Shown here in pieces: positions 25,387 through 33,218 of a stretch of DNA of 64,000 nucleotides. A model generated the notes under the pieces. That model made no database searches, was not told the DNA's origin, and was given only the letters and a program-made list of their open reading frames with translations. The DNA is from CBFHSF01 sp965661055 (GTDB taxonomy: Bacteria > Bacteroidota > Bacteroidia > Flavobacteriales > Schleiferiaceae): the NCBI GenBank assembly GCA_965661055.1, contig CBFICS010000006.1, forward strand, positions 62,001-126,000, in the 5' to 3' direction. The position numbers and the translations under genes were made by a program. Position 1 is the first letter of the stretch. Every line of letters begins with the position of its first letter.

Positions 25387-27009
25387 ATGAAACTTTTTAA
25401 AATAGTATACCCCTTAACTTTACTCTCCTTTTTGGTCGGATGTCAAAGTCAAAAACCTAAAATTGACGTATGGATTTTTGGAAGTTACTTTCATAATGAC
25501 TCTATTGTAGAAGGATGGTTAGGAATAGACAATGAAAGAATTGTTCATGTAGGTTCTGAACCTAATCAACCTTCAAAAGACACCATACTTTTCAAAAATC
25601 AATTTATTTACCCAGGGTTTATGGATGCACATGTGCATTCTTTCGGTTATGCAAATTCTTTGTTTGAAGTTTCACTTTTTGGTTGCCAATCAGAAGAAGA
25701 GGTCATAAACCGAATCACTGAATTTGTAAAAAAACACAAAAACATAGCATTTATTGAAGGTCGCGGCTGGGACCAAAACAAGTTCCCCTCTAAAGAATTC
25801 CCAAACCATAGCAAGTTAAGCGAAGCCTTTCCCGACATTCCGGTTGTGTTAAAAAGAGTAGACGGACATGCACTTTGGGCAAATCAAAAAGCCATTGAAA
25901 ACTCACTCATTAAGCCTGATACCAGTGTTTCCGGCGGACTTATAGTAAAATCCTCGGAAGGGAAATTCACCGGAATATTTATTGACGAAGCCATGTCTTT
26001 GATAAAAGTGCCTGGAAAAACATTTGAGACAGATAAAGAAAGACTATTGGCAGCTGAAAAAAACTGGTATGCCGCAGGCTTAACTAGTCTGGGTGATGCG
26101 GGATTATCCTTAGACGAAATCATGACCCTAGATTCATTATATAAAACCCAAACCTTAACCATACCTATGTATGCCATGGCCTTGGCCAACGATGAAAACC
26201 TTAGCTATTTCAAAAAAAATGGTCCGATACAAAAAAATAGATATACCCTTAAAGCATTTAAGGTGGTTTCTGACGGTGCCTTGGGCAGTAGAGGAGCGTG
26301 CTTATTACATCCCTATTCTGATGATCCTCATCATTTTGGACTGCTGATAGAAACCCCTGAGAGGGTTTATGAAATTGCTGAATTGGCTCGCAGTATTGAC
26401 TTTCAAGTAAACACTCATGCAATTGGTGACTCAGCAAACAGAGTGATATTAAACCAATATGCTTCCGTATTAAAAGGCAAAAACAACTTTCGTTGGAGGA
26501 TAGAACACGCGCAAATTGTAAACCCTAGTGATTATCACTTATTTTCTGAAAATTCAATTCTACCTTCTATTCAGCCGACCCATGCAACCTCTGATATGTA
26601 TTGGGCCGAAAACAGGCTGGGACCAGAAAGAATAAAAAACGCCTATTCGTATAAAAACTTGATAGAGCTCAACGGATTAGTGGCTCTTGGAACTGACTTT
26701 CCGATAGAAGACATCTACCCTATTGAGACTTTTTATGCTTCGGTAGCGAGAAAAGATGCAACAGGATTTCCTAAAGATGGATTTTTGATGGATCAAGGAT
26801 TGACCCGATTAGAAACATTAAAAGGCATGACGATTTGGGCTGCCTATGCTCAATTTCAAGAAAGTGAAAAAGGCTCAATTGATGTGGGAAAATACGCGGA
26901 CTTTACTATATTAGACACAGACATATTATCATGTCCTGAAAATGAAATATTAAACACAACGGTAACTTCTACCATAATAAGAGGTGAAGAAGTTTATCGA
27001 AACCAATAA
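25387..27009 (+). CDS. Amidohydrolase family lipoprotein (YtcJ-like)
   Basis: This 540-residue metal-dependent hydrolase belongs to the YtcJ-like amidohydrolase_3 group. The ATG at 25387 gives a lipoprotein signal peptide whose lipobox LVGC places the lipidated cysteine at residue 18 or 19, so the protein is probably membrane-anchored. An in-frame GTG at 25354 would bury this signal and is rejected. Metal-site motifs are GFMDAHVHSFG (about 78-88), SDGALGSRGA (about 298), NTHAIGD (about 345) and LGTDFPIE (about 436). The substrate is unknown. It overlaps or abuts the acyl-CoA synthetase gene. Confidence 0.88.
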   Translation: MKLFKIVYPLTLLSFLVGCQSQKPKIDVWIFGSYFHNDSIVEGWLGIDNERIVHVGSEPNQPSKDTILFKNQFIYPGFMDAHVHSFGYANSLFEVSLFGCQSEEEVINRITEFVKKHKNIAFIEGRGWDQNKFPSKEFPNHSKLSEAFPDIPVVLKRVDGHALWANQKAIENSLIKPDTSVSGGLIVKSSEGKFTGIFIDEAMSLIKVPGKTFETDKERLLAAEKNWYAAGLTSLGDAGLSLDEIMTLDSLYKTQTLTIPMYAMALANDENLSYFKKNGPIQKNRYTLKAFKVVSDGALGSRGACLLHPYSDDPHHFGLLIETPERVYEIAELARSIDFQVNTHAIGDSANRVILNQYASVLKGKNNFRWRIEHAQIVNPSDYHLFSENSILPSIQPTHATSDMYWAENRLGPERIKNAYSYKNLIELNGLVALGTDFPIEDIYPIETFYASVARKDATGFPKDGFLMDQGLTRLETLKGMTIWAAYAQFQESEKGSIDVGKYADFTILDTDILSCPENEILNTTVTSTIIRGEEVYRNQ

Positions 27010-27016
27010 ATCACCT

Positions 27017-28810
27017 ATGGAATCTATGAAAAATGAACCAAAGAGGTTATTTGATTTTGCACATTACGCATTAGAGAATTATCCAAGAAAAGACTGTTTA
27101 GTCACAAAAGTCAACGGAGAATGGAAAGCCACTTCAACCCAAGAATTTGTTGATTTAGGATATCAGATGAGCGCAGGTCTTCTAAAATTAGGTGTAAAGG
27201 CTGGAGATAAAATTGCGATTATCTCTTCTAATAACCGAACCGAGTGGAACATCACTGATCTTGGAATATTACAAACGGGTGCCATTGATGTACCTGTATA
27301 CCCTACCATTTCTGAAGAAGATTATGAATATATTTTTAACGATGCGGGGGTATCTTACTGTTTCATTTCTGATGAAGGATTATTTGAAAAGGTATCAAAC
27401 CTAAAAGAAAAGGTTAGCTCTCTTAAGGAGATTTATAGTTTTGAAGAAATTAAAGGCTGTAAACATTGGACGGAGATTTTAAAACTGGGTGAGAATCCTG
27501 ACATAGAAGCCATTGAACAAATAAAATCAAATATTTCAGAAACTGATTTAGCAACTTTAATTTACACCTCTGGAACTACCGGAAGACCGAAAGGAGTTAT
27601 GCTTTCTCACCGAAATGTTGCACACAACGCAACTACTTCTAGAGGTAGGTTACCCGTTGGCTCTGATGCCATCGGGCTAAGTTTTTTACAGCTTTGTCAT
27701 ATTTATGAAAGAATGTTGATTTATCTATACTGCTATACTGGCATGGGCTTGTATTATGCTGAGTCGCTAGAAACCATTGGTGATAATTTAAGAGAAATTA
27801 AACCTCACGTTTTTACAGCAGTACCGAGGCTTCTAGAAAAAACTTACGACAAGATTATCGATAAGGGGACCCACCTTACCGGCTTAAAAAAAGCTTTATT
27901 CTTTTGGGCGGTTTCTTTGGGTGAAGAATATGACATTCACGGTAAAAGTTCCTTTTACAAGTTTAAGTTGAGCATAGCTAGAAAACTGATTTTCTCTAAA
28001 TGGCAAGAAGCCCTTGGAGGCAGAGTAGAAGCCATTGCCAGTGGATCTGCAGCCTTAAACCCAAAGTTGGCAAGAGTATTCTTAGCGGCTGGAATTAATG
28101 TTCAAGAGGGGTATGGTTTAACGGAAACATCGCCAGTAATTTCTGTGAACTGTCCTGAAAATGACGGCACAAGAATAGGTACCGTGGGGCGTGTCATTAA
28201 AGATGTTACGGTTAAAATTGCAGAGGATGGAGAAATCTTGGTTAAAGGCCCTAATGTAATGATGGGCTATTACAACAAACCCGATTTAACGGCAGAGGTA
28301 ATTGATGAAGATGGATATTTCCATACGGGAGATATTGGCACTTTCGTGGAAGGTGACTTTTTAAAAATTACCGATCGAAAAAAAGAAATTTTCAAAACTT
28401 CTGGAGGTAAGTACATTGCCCCTCAAATTATGGAAAATTCATTCAAAGAATCTCACTTCATTGAGCAAATCATGGTTATTGGAGAAGGAGAAAAACACCC
28501 TGCTGCATTGATTCAACCAGATTTTAATTTCTTGAGAAGTTGGTGTAAAAGAAAAGGCATTGAATACACTACTAATGAAGAAATGGTTCAGAATGAGCGC
28601 ATTTTGAATAGAATTCAAAAAGAAATTGACAATGCCAACCAACAATTTGGAAAATGGGAACAAATCAAAAAATTTGAATTGACTCCTGATGTATGGTCAA
28701 TCGAAGCGGGACAAATGACTCCTACATTAAAACTGAGGAGAAAACCTATTCTGAAAATGTATCAAAAACAATTCAAGGCCATTTACGGTCATGAAAAAGA
28801 ATTCAATTAA
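27017..28810 (+). CDS. Long-chain acyl-CoA synthetase (AMP-forming)
   Basis: This enzyme activates fatty acids to acyl-CoA through an acyl-adenylate. The 597 residues have the P-loop-like LIYTSGTTGRPKGVMLSHRN (about 184-203), the adenylate motif VQEGYGLTETSPVISVN (about 360) and the hinge region YFHTGDIG followed by KITDRKKEIFKTSGGKYIAP, typical of the FadD/Faa long-chain group with its GGKYIAPQ ending. I use the ATG at 27017; 27026 is equally possible. It follows the amidohydrolase with seven bases between them. An acyl-CoA-binding protein is encoded 2 kb downstream on the other strand. Confidence 0.92.
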   Translation: MESMKNEPKRLFDFAHYALENYPRKDCLVTKVNGEWKATSTQEFVDLGYQMSAGLLKLGVKAGDKIAIISSNNRTEWNITDLGILQTGAIDVPVYPTISEEDYEYIFNDAGVSYCFISDEGLFEKVSNLKEKVSSLKEIYSFEEIKGCKHWTEILKLGENPDIEAIEQIKSNISETDLATLIYTSGTTGRPKGVMLSHRNVAHNATTSRGRLPVGSDAIGLSFLQLCHIYERMLIYLYCYTGMGLYYAESLETIGDNLREIKPHVFTAVPRLLEKTYDKIIDKGTHLTGLKKALFFWAVSLGEEYDIHGKSSFYKFKLSIARKLIFSKWQEALGGRVEAIASGSAALNPKLARVFLAAGINVQEGYGLTETSPVISVNCPENDGTRIGTVGRVIKDVTVKIAEDGEILVKGPNVMMGYYNKPDLTAEVIDEDGYFHTGDIGTFVEGDFLKITDRKKEIFKTSGGKYIAPQIMENSFKESHFIEQIMVIGEGEKHPAALIQPDFNFLRSWCKRKGIEYTTNEEMVQNERILNRIQKEIDNANQQFGKWEQIKKFELTPDVWSIEAGQMTPTLKLRRKPILKMYQKQFKAIYGHEKEFN

Positions 28811-28816
28811 TAATTA

Positions 28817-28844
28817 AAAATCCCGCTTTCGCGGGATTTTTTTT
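28817..28844 (+). terminator. Intrinsic terminator after the acyl-CoA synthetase gene
   Basis: TCCCGCTTTCGCGGGA with four flanking A and eight flanking T forms a perfect ten-base stem with a TTTC loop. The same 24 bases occur at 52867-52890. Confidence 0.93.
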
Positions 28845-28900
28845 ATCAAAGAATAAAAGAATAACATCTTCGTTAATTGATTAATTGTTTTCTTTGTTAA

Positions 28901-29926
28901 ATGCTGAAAAGACTCCTTTTATTCACTCTTCTTATTGCAGTAATTCCAACCTACTCACAAGTAGGAGGAACGAGTGTTTATAGCTTTTTAAACGCAATTC
29001 CTTCTGCAAGAATAAGTGGCCTATCGGGTCTTCATTTGGCTCACCCCGATGCAGATTTAAGTTTGGGATTTGTAAATCCTTCTTTACTGAACAAAGAATA
29101 TAGCGGGCTTTTAGGCCTAAACTATGTTGACTTACCCGCAGGTGTCAATATGGGTGAAGTAGCCTATTCTCAAGACTTTAATAAGTATGGAACCTTTTTA
29201 ATAGGATTTAAATACGTTTCTTACGGTGATGATTTTAAGAGAACTTTGATTAACTCACAGGTAGTGGGCAGTTTCTCTTCAGCAGATTATATGATGCAAA
29301 TTGGTTGGGGATATGAATTAGATACCAACTGGAGCGTGGGCGCAAACCTTAAGATAATTAACGGCTCCTATGCAGAATTTTCAAGCTGGGGTGCCGCATT
29401 TGATTTAGCAGCCACCTATAGAGTTCCTAAAACTCAAATAATCATGGCGATTATGGCTAAAAATGTAGGCTTTCAAATCACTCCATTCCATGAAAATTCA
29501 GAACCCCTACCCTTTGACCTTCAATACAGTATTAGCCAAAAGTTTAAGCATGTACCGTTGAGATGGGGAATTCATTTTGAAAAACTTCATAAATGGGACC
29601 TTACCTATGACGATCCCAATGCCTACACTAGAGACTTTGTTACCGGTGAATTGGTCTACAATGAACCTAACTTTTTGAATAAATTTATCAGACACGTGGC
29701 CATCTCTGCAGAGTTAAGTCCTTCGGATAAGTTCTGGCTAAATGTAGGCTATCACTTTAGAAAACAACTAGAAATGACCATTCCCACACGCCGTTCTTCT
29801 GCAGGACTTAGTTTTGGGTTAGGATTTAAACTTTATAAGTTTAGGCTAGGTTATTCAAATACAAACATGAATGTGGCAGGAAGAATGCACCACATAAGCA
29901 TTACCACTCGCCTAGGAGACTTTTAA
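28901..29926 (+). CDS. porQ: Type IX secretion system protein PorQ
   Basis: PorQ is an outer-membrane beta-barrel of the T9SS attachment complex, where it works with PorU, PorV and PorZ in releasing and anchoring secreted proteins. The 341 residues start with a signal peptide ending TYSQ (about residue 20), followed by the family pattern GGTSVYSFLNAIPSARISGL (about 22-41) and FVNPSLLNKEYSG. The rest is a run of amphipathic strands. It is followed directly by cmk, two bases after the stop; this porQ-cmk order is, from memory, common in Flavobacteriia. Confidence 0.9.
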   Translation: MLKRLLLFTLLIAVIPTYSQVGGTSVYSFLNAIPSARISGLSGLHLAHPDADLSLGFVNPSLLNKEYSGLLGLNYVDLPAGVNMGEVAYSQDFNKYGTFLIGFKYVSYGDDFKRTLINSQVVGSFSSADYMMQIGWGYELDTNWSVGANLKIINGSYAEFSSWGAAFDLAATYRVPKTQIIMAIMAKNVGFQITPFHENSEPLPFDLQYSISQKFKHVPLRWGIHFEKLHKWDLTYDDPNAYTRDFVTGELVYNEPNFLNKFIRHVAISAELSPSDKFWLNVGYHFRKQLEMTIPTRRSSAGLSFGLGFKLYKFRLGYSNTNMNVAGRMHHISITTRLGDF

Positions 29927-29928
29927 CC

Positions 29929-30621
29929 ATGTCAAAAAAAATCACCATTGCCCTTGATGGGTATTCCTCAACCGGTAAAAGCACACTCGCTAAAAATCTA
30001 GCCAAAGCTCTTGGTTACGGTTTTATTGACACCGGAGCTATGTATAGATCGGTTGCATTATTCGCTTTAGAGAATGGAATTATTGTTGACGATTCTATAA
30101 ATGAAGAAGAACTTGTTAAGGCACTGCCAAAAATCAATATTTCATTTGAATACGACCGAGATTCAGAACTGAATACTACCTTTTTAAACGGACGTAAAGT
30201 AGAATCTGAAATCAGAGACCTTGCCGTTACAAAATGGGTAAGTAAGGTCAGCGCCATTGTTGCCGTTAGAAAATACCTGGTCACTATGCAGCAAAAAATG
30301 GGTGCGGGAAAAGGGGTTGTTCTAGATGGTAGAGATATTGGCACAGTTGTGTTCCCGAATGCAGAATTGAAAATTTTCATGATCGCTGATCACGATGTTA
30401 GAGCCCGAAGAAGGTTTGACGAACTAACGCAAAAGGGAATTAAAACAACCTTTGAAGAGGTGAAAAAAGGATTAGCAGAAAGAGACCATGAAGATGAAAC
30501 TAGAGAAGAAGGTCCCTTGACAAAAGCAAAGGATGCTATTGTGCTCAACAATACTCATTTAACGCGAGAAGAACAATTTAATAAGGCATTGAGCTGGGCA
30601 AGAGAAGCCGAAGAAAAATAG
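29929..30621 (+). CDS. cmk: Cytidylate kinase
   Basis: The enzyme phosphorylates CMP and dCMP with ATP in the cytosol. The 230 residues begin with the P-loop ALDGYSSTGKSTL (8-20), then GFIDTGAMYRSVAL (32-45), DGRDIGTVVFP (about 138-148) and the lid segment RRRFDELTQKG. The length is normal. The gene follows porQ with two bases between them, so the two are co-transcribed. Its stop lies eight bases from the stop of the convergent acyl-CoA-binding protein gene, without a clear terminator between them. Confidence 0.96.
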   Translation: MSKKITIALDGYSSTGKSTLAKNLAKALGYGFIDTGAMYRSVALFALENGIIVDDSINEEELVKALPKINISFEYDRDSELNTTFLNGRKVESEIRDLAVTKWVSKVSAIVAVRKYLVTMQQKMGAGKGVVLDGRDIGTVVFPNAELKIFMIADHDVRARRRFDELTQKGIKTTFEEVKKGLAERDHEDETREEGPLTKAKDAIVLNNTHLTREEQFNKALSWAREAEEK

Positions 30622-30629
30622 TTTTTATT

Positions 30630-30926
30630 CTATTTTGAGAAACTAGAGACCGTAAGCTTTTCGGCAACCAGTAATTCTTTGATGTAATCAATGTAATTTC
30701 TCATGGCCACCTCCCTTGGCATGCCTTTTAATCGCTTCCATGCATCGTGCATAAAAGTTTCTACTACGGTAGAGTTTTCTTCAGGCCTATCCGATGTGCA
30801 ATCTCCCTCTTGTGCTTGTTTAAAGAAGCCATAAGCAATCAACATCTTGTCAGGAGTTTGTTTGGGCATAAGTCGCCCTATTTCTACAAACCTTTCAAAC
30901 TCTTCTTTGATGGACTCTTTAGACAT
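30630..30926 (-). CDS. Acyl-CoA-binding protein
   Basis: This small cytosolic four-helix protein binds long-chain acyl-CoA esters. The 98 residues show the ACBP signature: KMLIAYGFFKQAQEGDC (about 27-43) with the conserved Tyr, Lys and Gln, and HDAWKRLKGMPREVAMRNYI (about 60-79), including the acyl-CoA-contacting AWxxLKGM. It is the last gene of a minus-strand lipid cluster (LUD, cdsA, psd), though an 87-base spacer with its own TAnnTTTG box and an 18-bp palindrome suggests separate control. Confidence 0.88.
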   Translation of the reverse strand: MSKESIKEEFERFVEIGRLMPKQTPDKMLIAYGFFKQAQEGDCTSDRPEENSTVVETFMHDAWKRLKGMPREVAMRNYIDYIKELLVAEKLTVSSFSK

Positions 30927-30945
30927 AGTACTATTGGTTACATTC

Positions 30946-30953
30946 CAAATTTA
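30946..30953 (-). promoter_or_regulatory. -7 promoter box of the acyl-CoA-binding protein gene (TAAATTTG)
   Basis: This is an exact TAnnTTTG match on the minus strand, 19 bases before the start codon and downstream (in the direction of transcription) of the palindrome at 30982-30999. Confidence 0.55.
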
Positions 30954-30981
30954 ATACAATTTCAATCTTTTTTCGGCTCAG

Positions 30982-30999
30982 GTTCACAAGGTTGTGAAC
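30982..30999. repeat. 18-bp palindrome upstream of the acyl-CoA-binding protein gene
   Basis: GTTCACAA-GG-TTGTGAAC is a perfect eight-base inverted repeat with a two-base centre, in the psd to acyl-CoA-binding protein spacer. No T-run follows on either strand, so it is not an intrinsic terminator. Its position about 30 bases upstream of the -7 box suits an operator for a dimeric regulator; the regulator is unknown. Confidence 0.5.
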
Positions 31000-31013
31000 A
31001 GAAGTATTAACAA

Positions 31014-31667
31014 CTATTTCAGTGTGGCAATCTTCGTTACGCCCCCTTTTGGTTTGTCACCCACTGCTACGTGAATTTCAGCATCTAATGGTAATAACAA
31101 GTCAACTCTTGAACCAAATTTAATAAAGCCAGACTCTTGGTTCTGATTGACTGTCATATCGCTTTTTGCGTACATAACAATCCTTCTAGCCAATGCTCCT
31201 GCAATTTGTCTATACAACACTTCACCTTTATCAGATTGAACCACTACGGTAGTTCTTTCGTTTAAGGTAGAACTCTTGGGGTGCCATGCCACTAAAAACT
31301 CACCGGGGTGATATTTTGCATACGTCACTTTACCCGCTACAGGAAAACGGTTAACATGAACATTTAAAGGGGACATAAATATGGAAACCTGCTTTCTCTT
31401 TCCTTTAAAATACTCTGGTTCTTCTACCTCTTCAATCACAACAACTTTTCCGTCTGCAGGAGCAATTACATCACCTTCAGAAAAGGTTAAGGCTCTTGAC
31501 GGAACCCGGAAGAAATACATTAAAAACAAGACAATAAAAATGACAACAGCCCATAAGATAGAACTGAAAACAGCACTTTCAACTAAGTACTCAGTAGTAA
31601 TAAATACTAAAACGATGAGAGCCATTGCAATCATCATGGCAGGACGTCCTTCTCTGTGAAGCTTCAT
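31014..31667 (-). CDS. psd: Phosphatidylserine decarboxylase, short (archaeal-type) form
   Basis: This enzyme makes phosphatidylethanolamine from phosphatidylserine at the inner membrane. The 217 residues include two N-terminal membrane helices (about 12-52), VIAPADGKVVVIEE (68-81), FMSPLNVHVNRFPVAG (98-112) and the self-processing site FGS at 184-186, where cleavage between G185 and S186 creates the pyruvoyl group. The short length is that of the archaeal-type family used by many Bacteroidota. It starts four bases downstream of the cdsA stop, so the two phospholipid enzymes are made together. Confidence 0.93.
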   Translation of the reverse strand: MKLHREGRPAMMIAMALIVLVFITTEYLVESAVFSSILWAVVIFIVLFLMYFFRVPSRALTFSEGDVIAPADGKVVVIEEVEEPEYFKGKRKQVSIFMSPLNVHVNRFPVAGKVTYAKYHPGEFLVAWHPKSSTLNERTTVVVQSDKGEVLYRQIAGALARRIVMYAKSDMTVNQNQESGFIKFGSRVDLLLPLDAEIHVAVGDKPKGGVTKIATLK

Positions 31668-31671
31668 GCGT

Positions 31672-32478
31672 CTAATTAAAAATTGTTAAGTACATATATA
31701 ACATCGGTGCAACAAATAAATAACTGTCTAGTCGATCTAAAATACCTCCGTGGCCAGGCATAATATTCCCTGAATCTTTTACTCCAGCAAGCCGTTTAAT
31801 TTTAGACTCTAACAAGTCTCCAAAAGTTGCTGCCAAAGATACGAGCAGTGAGGGCAAAATTAATCCAAAAATATTTGTTTCAATAAACAGCCCTTGAGAT
31901 TGCATAATCCATAAAATCAAAAAGGCTCCAACCACTCCACCCACAAATCCTTCAATAGTTTTTTTAGGTGAATATTTAGGAGATAATGGATGTTTCCCTA
32001 TGGCTCTACCTACCAAATAAGCAAACGTATCATTAGCCCAAATAGCCGCGAAAATTGAAATTAACACAAATGGTTTGTACTCTCCGCTTTGAAATGGAAT
32101 CAACAATCCAAGTCCTATGGGCAAGGAAAGGTATGTGAAAACCGACAGAAAAGATTGCTGTGGCTTATTAGTATAAAAATAAATTACATGTCCTAATACA
32201 ACAAACCCTGCCAATAAAGCTAAAGGCAGTGCCATGGGAGGATTGCCTTTTATTATCCAAAACCCAAGGGAACCAAAAAACAATACTCCCAAAAAAATAG
32301 AAGAATACGTTTCCTTTTTAGGAAGGGCTAGTTTTTTCAACGCTACCCATTCTCTCAAGCTTAAAATAAAAAAAAGTGAACTGGTTAATAACCAAGAAGT
32401 TTTTCCAAAATACAATCCGCCAATAATAAGCGCAATATAAACCACACCCGAAAGGGCGCGAGTGACTATTTCATTCAT
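31672..32478 (-). CDS. cdsA: Phosphatidate cytidylyltransferase
   Basis: This integral membrane enzyme makes CDP-diacylglycerol from phosphatidic acid and CTP, the precursor of all phospholipids. The 268 residues show about seven or eight membrane helices and the family signature near the C-terminus: SLAATFGDLLESKIKRLAGV followed by KDSGNIMPGHGGILDRLDS (about 213-250). It overlaps the preceding LUD gene by four bases and is followed closely by psd, giving a compact phospholipid operon. Confidence 0.95.
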   Translation of the reverse strand: MNEIVTRALSGVVYIALIIGGLYFGKTSWLLTSSLFFILSLREWVALKKLALPKKETYSSIFLGVLFFGSLGFWIIKGNPPMALPLALLAGFVVLGHVIYFYTNKPQQSFLSVFTYLSLPIGLGLLIPFQSGEYKPFVLISIFAAIWANDTFAYLVGRAIGKHPLSPKYSPKKTIEGFVGGVVGAFLILWIMQSQGLFIETNIFGLILPSLLVSLAATFGDLLESKIKRLAGVKDSGNIMPGHGGILDRLDSYLFVAPMLYMYLTIFN

Positions 32479-33107
32479 AGTTTAAGATCGTCTTCTACCA
32501 ATAACAAATAAAGGTTTCTATTTTTATTAGAGTCTGCAGAAGCTTGAATTACTCCATTATCTCTAGGACCTTTTAAAGTAGAAATTTGGGTAGGTCTTTT
32601 GTCTTTGTACTTACTATTAATCTTTCCCATTCCGGCCGTTAGGTTTGGAACTATCAGTGAGGTTTTACCGAAAATAATGTGAGTTTCTGGTAGATCAGAT
32701 AGGCTTTTTCCAGAGGTCTGAAATCCATCAATCATAATTCCACCATTAAAAGAAACTAAGGCTTCACAAGTGGTTAGTATACCATCTGAGGTATTACAAT
32801 CTTCAGAGAGAGCCATTTTTTGATGTTTAAGCAATGACTTTAATTCATCCTCTGGAACGAACAAATTCTTTACTCCCGTTTCGTGTAAAATACGCTGAAG
32901 GTTAGTTACGGCATCTTCATTAGATTCGCAATAAAGAAAGTTGCCACCAGCTTCAGTAAACTTTTTTACAAATTTTAAATCATCTGGTTCTTCCTTACGG
33001 GGACCATAAGGACTTACTTCAGGATTTTCTTGCTCTGAATCAGAAGGTTTGCCACTTAAAGCGGAGAAAAACTTTGAAAAAAAACTATTCTTTGAGCCCT
33101 GACCCAT
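32475..33107 (-). CDS. LUD domain protein (LutC-like)
   Basis: The 210-residue protein carries a LUD domain (about 70-205), a NagB-like fold found in LutB/LutC lactate-utilisation proteins. Visible features are ALVSFNGGIMIDGFQTSGKS (about 111-130), the strand THIIFGKTSLIV and TAGMGKINSKYKDKRPTQIS. The first 45 residues are polar and probably disordered. LutA and LutB are not nearby. The gene lies between ftsH and cdsA and overlaps cdsA by four bases; from memory this is a frequent order in Bacteroidota, which argues for a role other than lactate oxidation. The function is unknown. Confidence 0.82.
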   Translation of the reverse strand: MGQGSKNSFFSKFFSALSGKPSDSEQENPEVSPYGPRKEEPDDLKFVKKFTEAGGNFLYCESNEDAVTNLQRILHETGVKNLFVPEDELKSLLKHQKMALSEDCNTSDGILTTCEALVSFNGGIMIDGFQTSGKSLSDLPETHIIFGKTSLIVPNLTAGMGKINSKYKDKRPTQISTLKGPRDNGVIQASADSNKNRNLYLLLVEDDLKL

Positions 33108-33139
33108 TCAATGATATTATTAGACGTACGGAACTAAAA

Positions 33140-33185
33140 TAAAACATTGGTTGAGAAGTACAATGAAATCTCAACCAATGTTTTA
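33140..33185 (-). terminator. Long AT-rich hairpin terminator after ftsH
   Basis: AAAACATTGGTTGAGA (33141-33156) and its exact reverse complement (33169-33184), plus one further flanking pair, form a 17-base perfect stem with a 12-base loop. On the minus strand the stem ends in a U-rich tract. It separates rsfS-ftsH from the LUD-cdsA-psd genes. Confidence 0.75.
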
Positions 33186-33218
33186 AAACTTTAGCTTTTT
33201 AAGGCTCTTGAATACACG

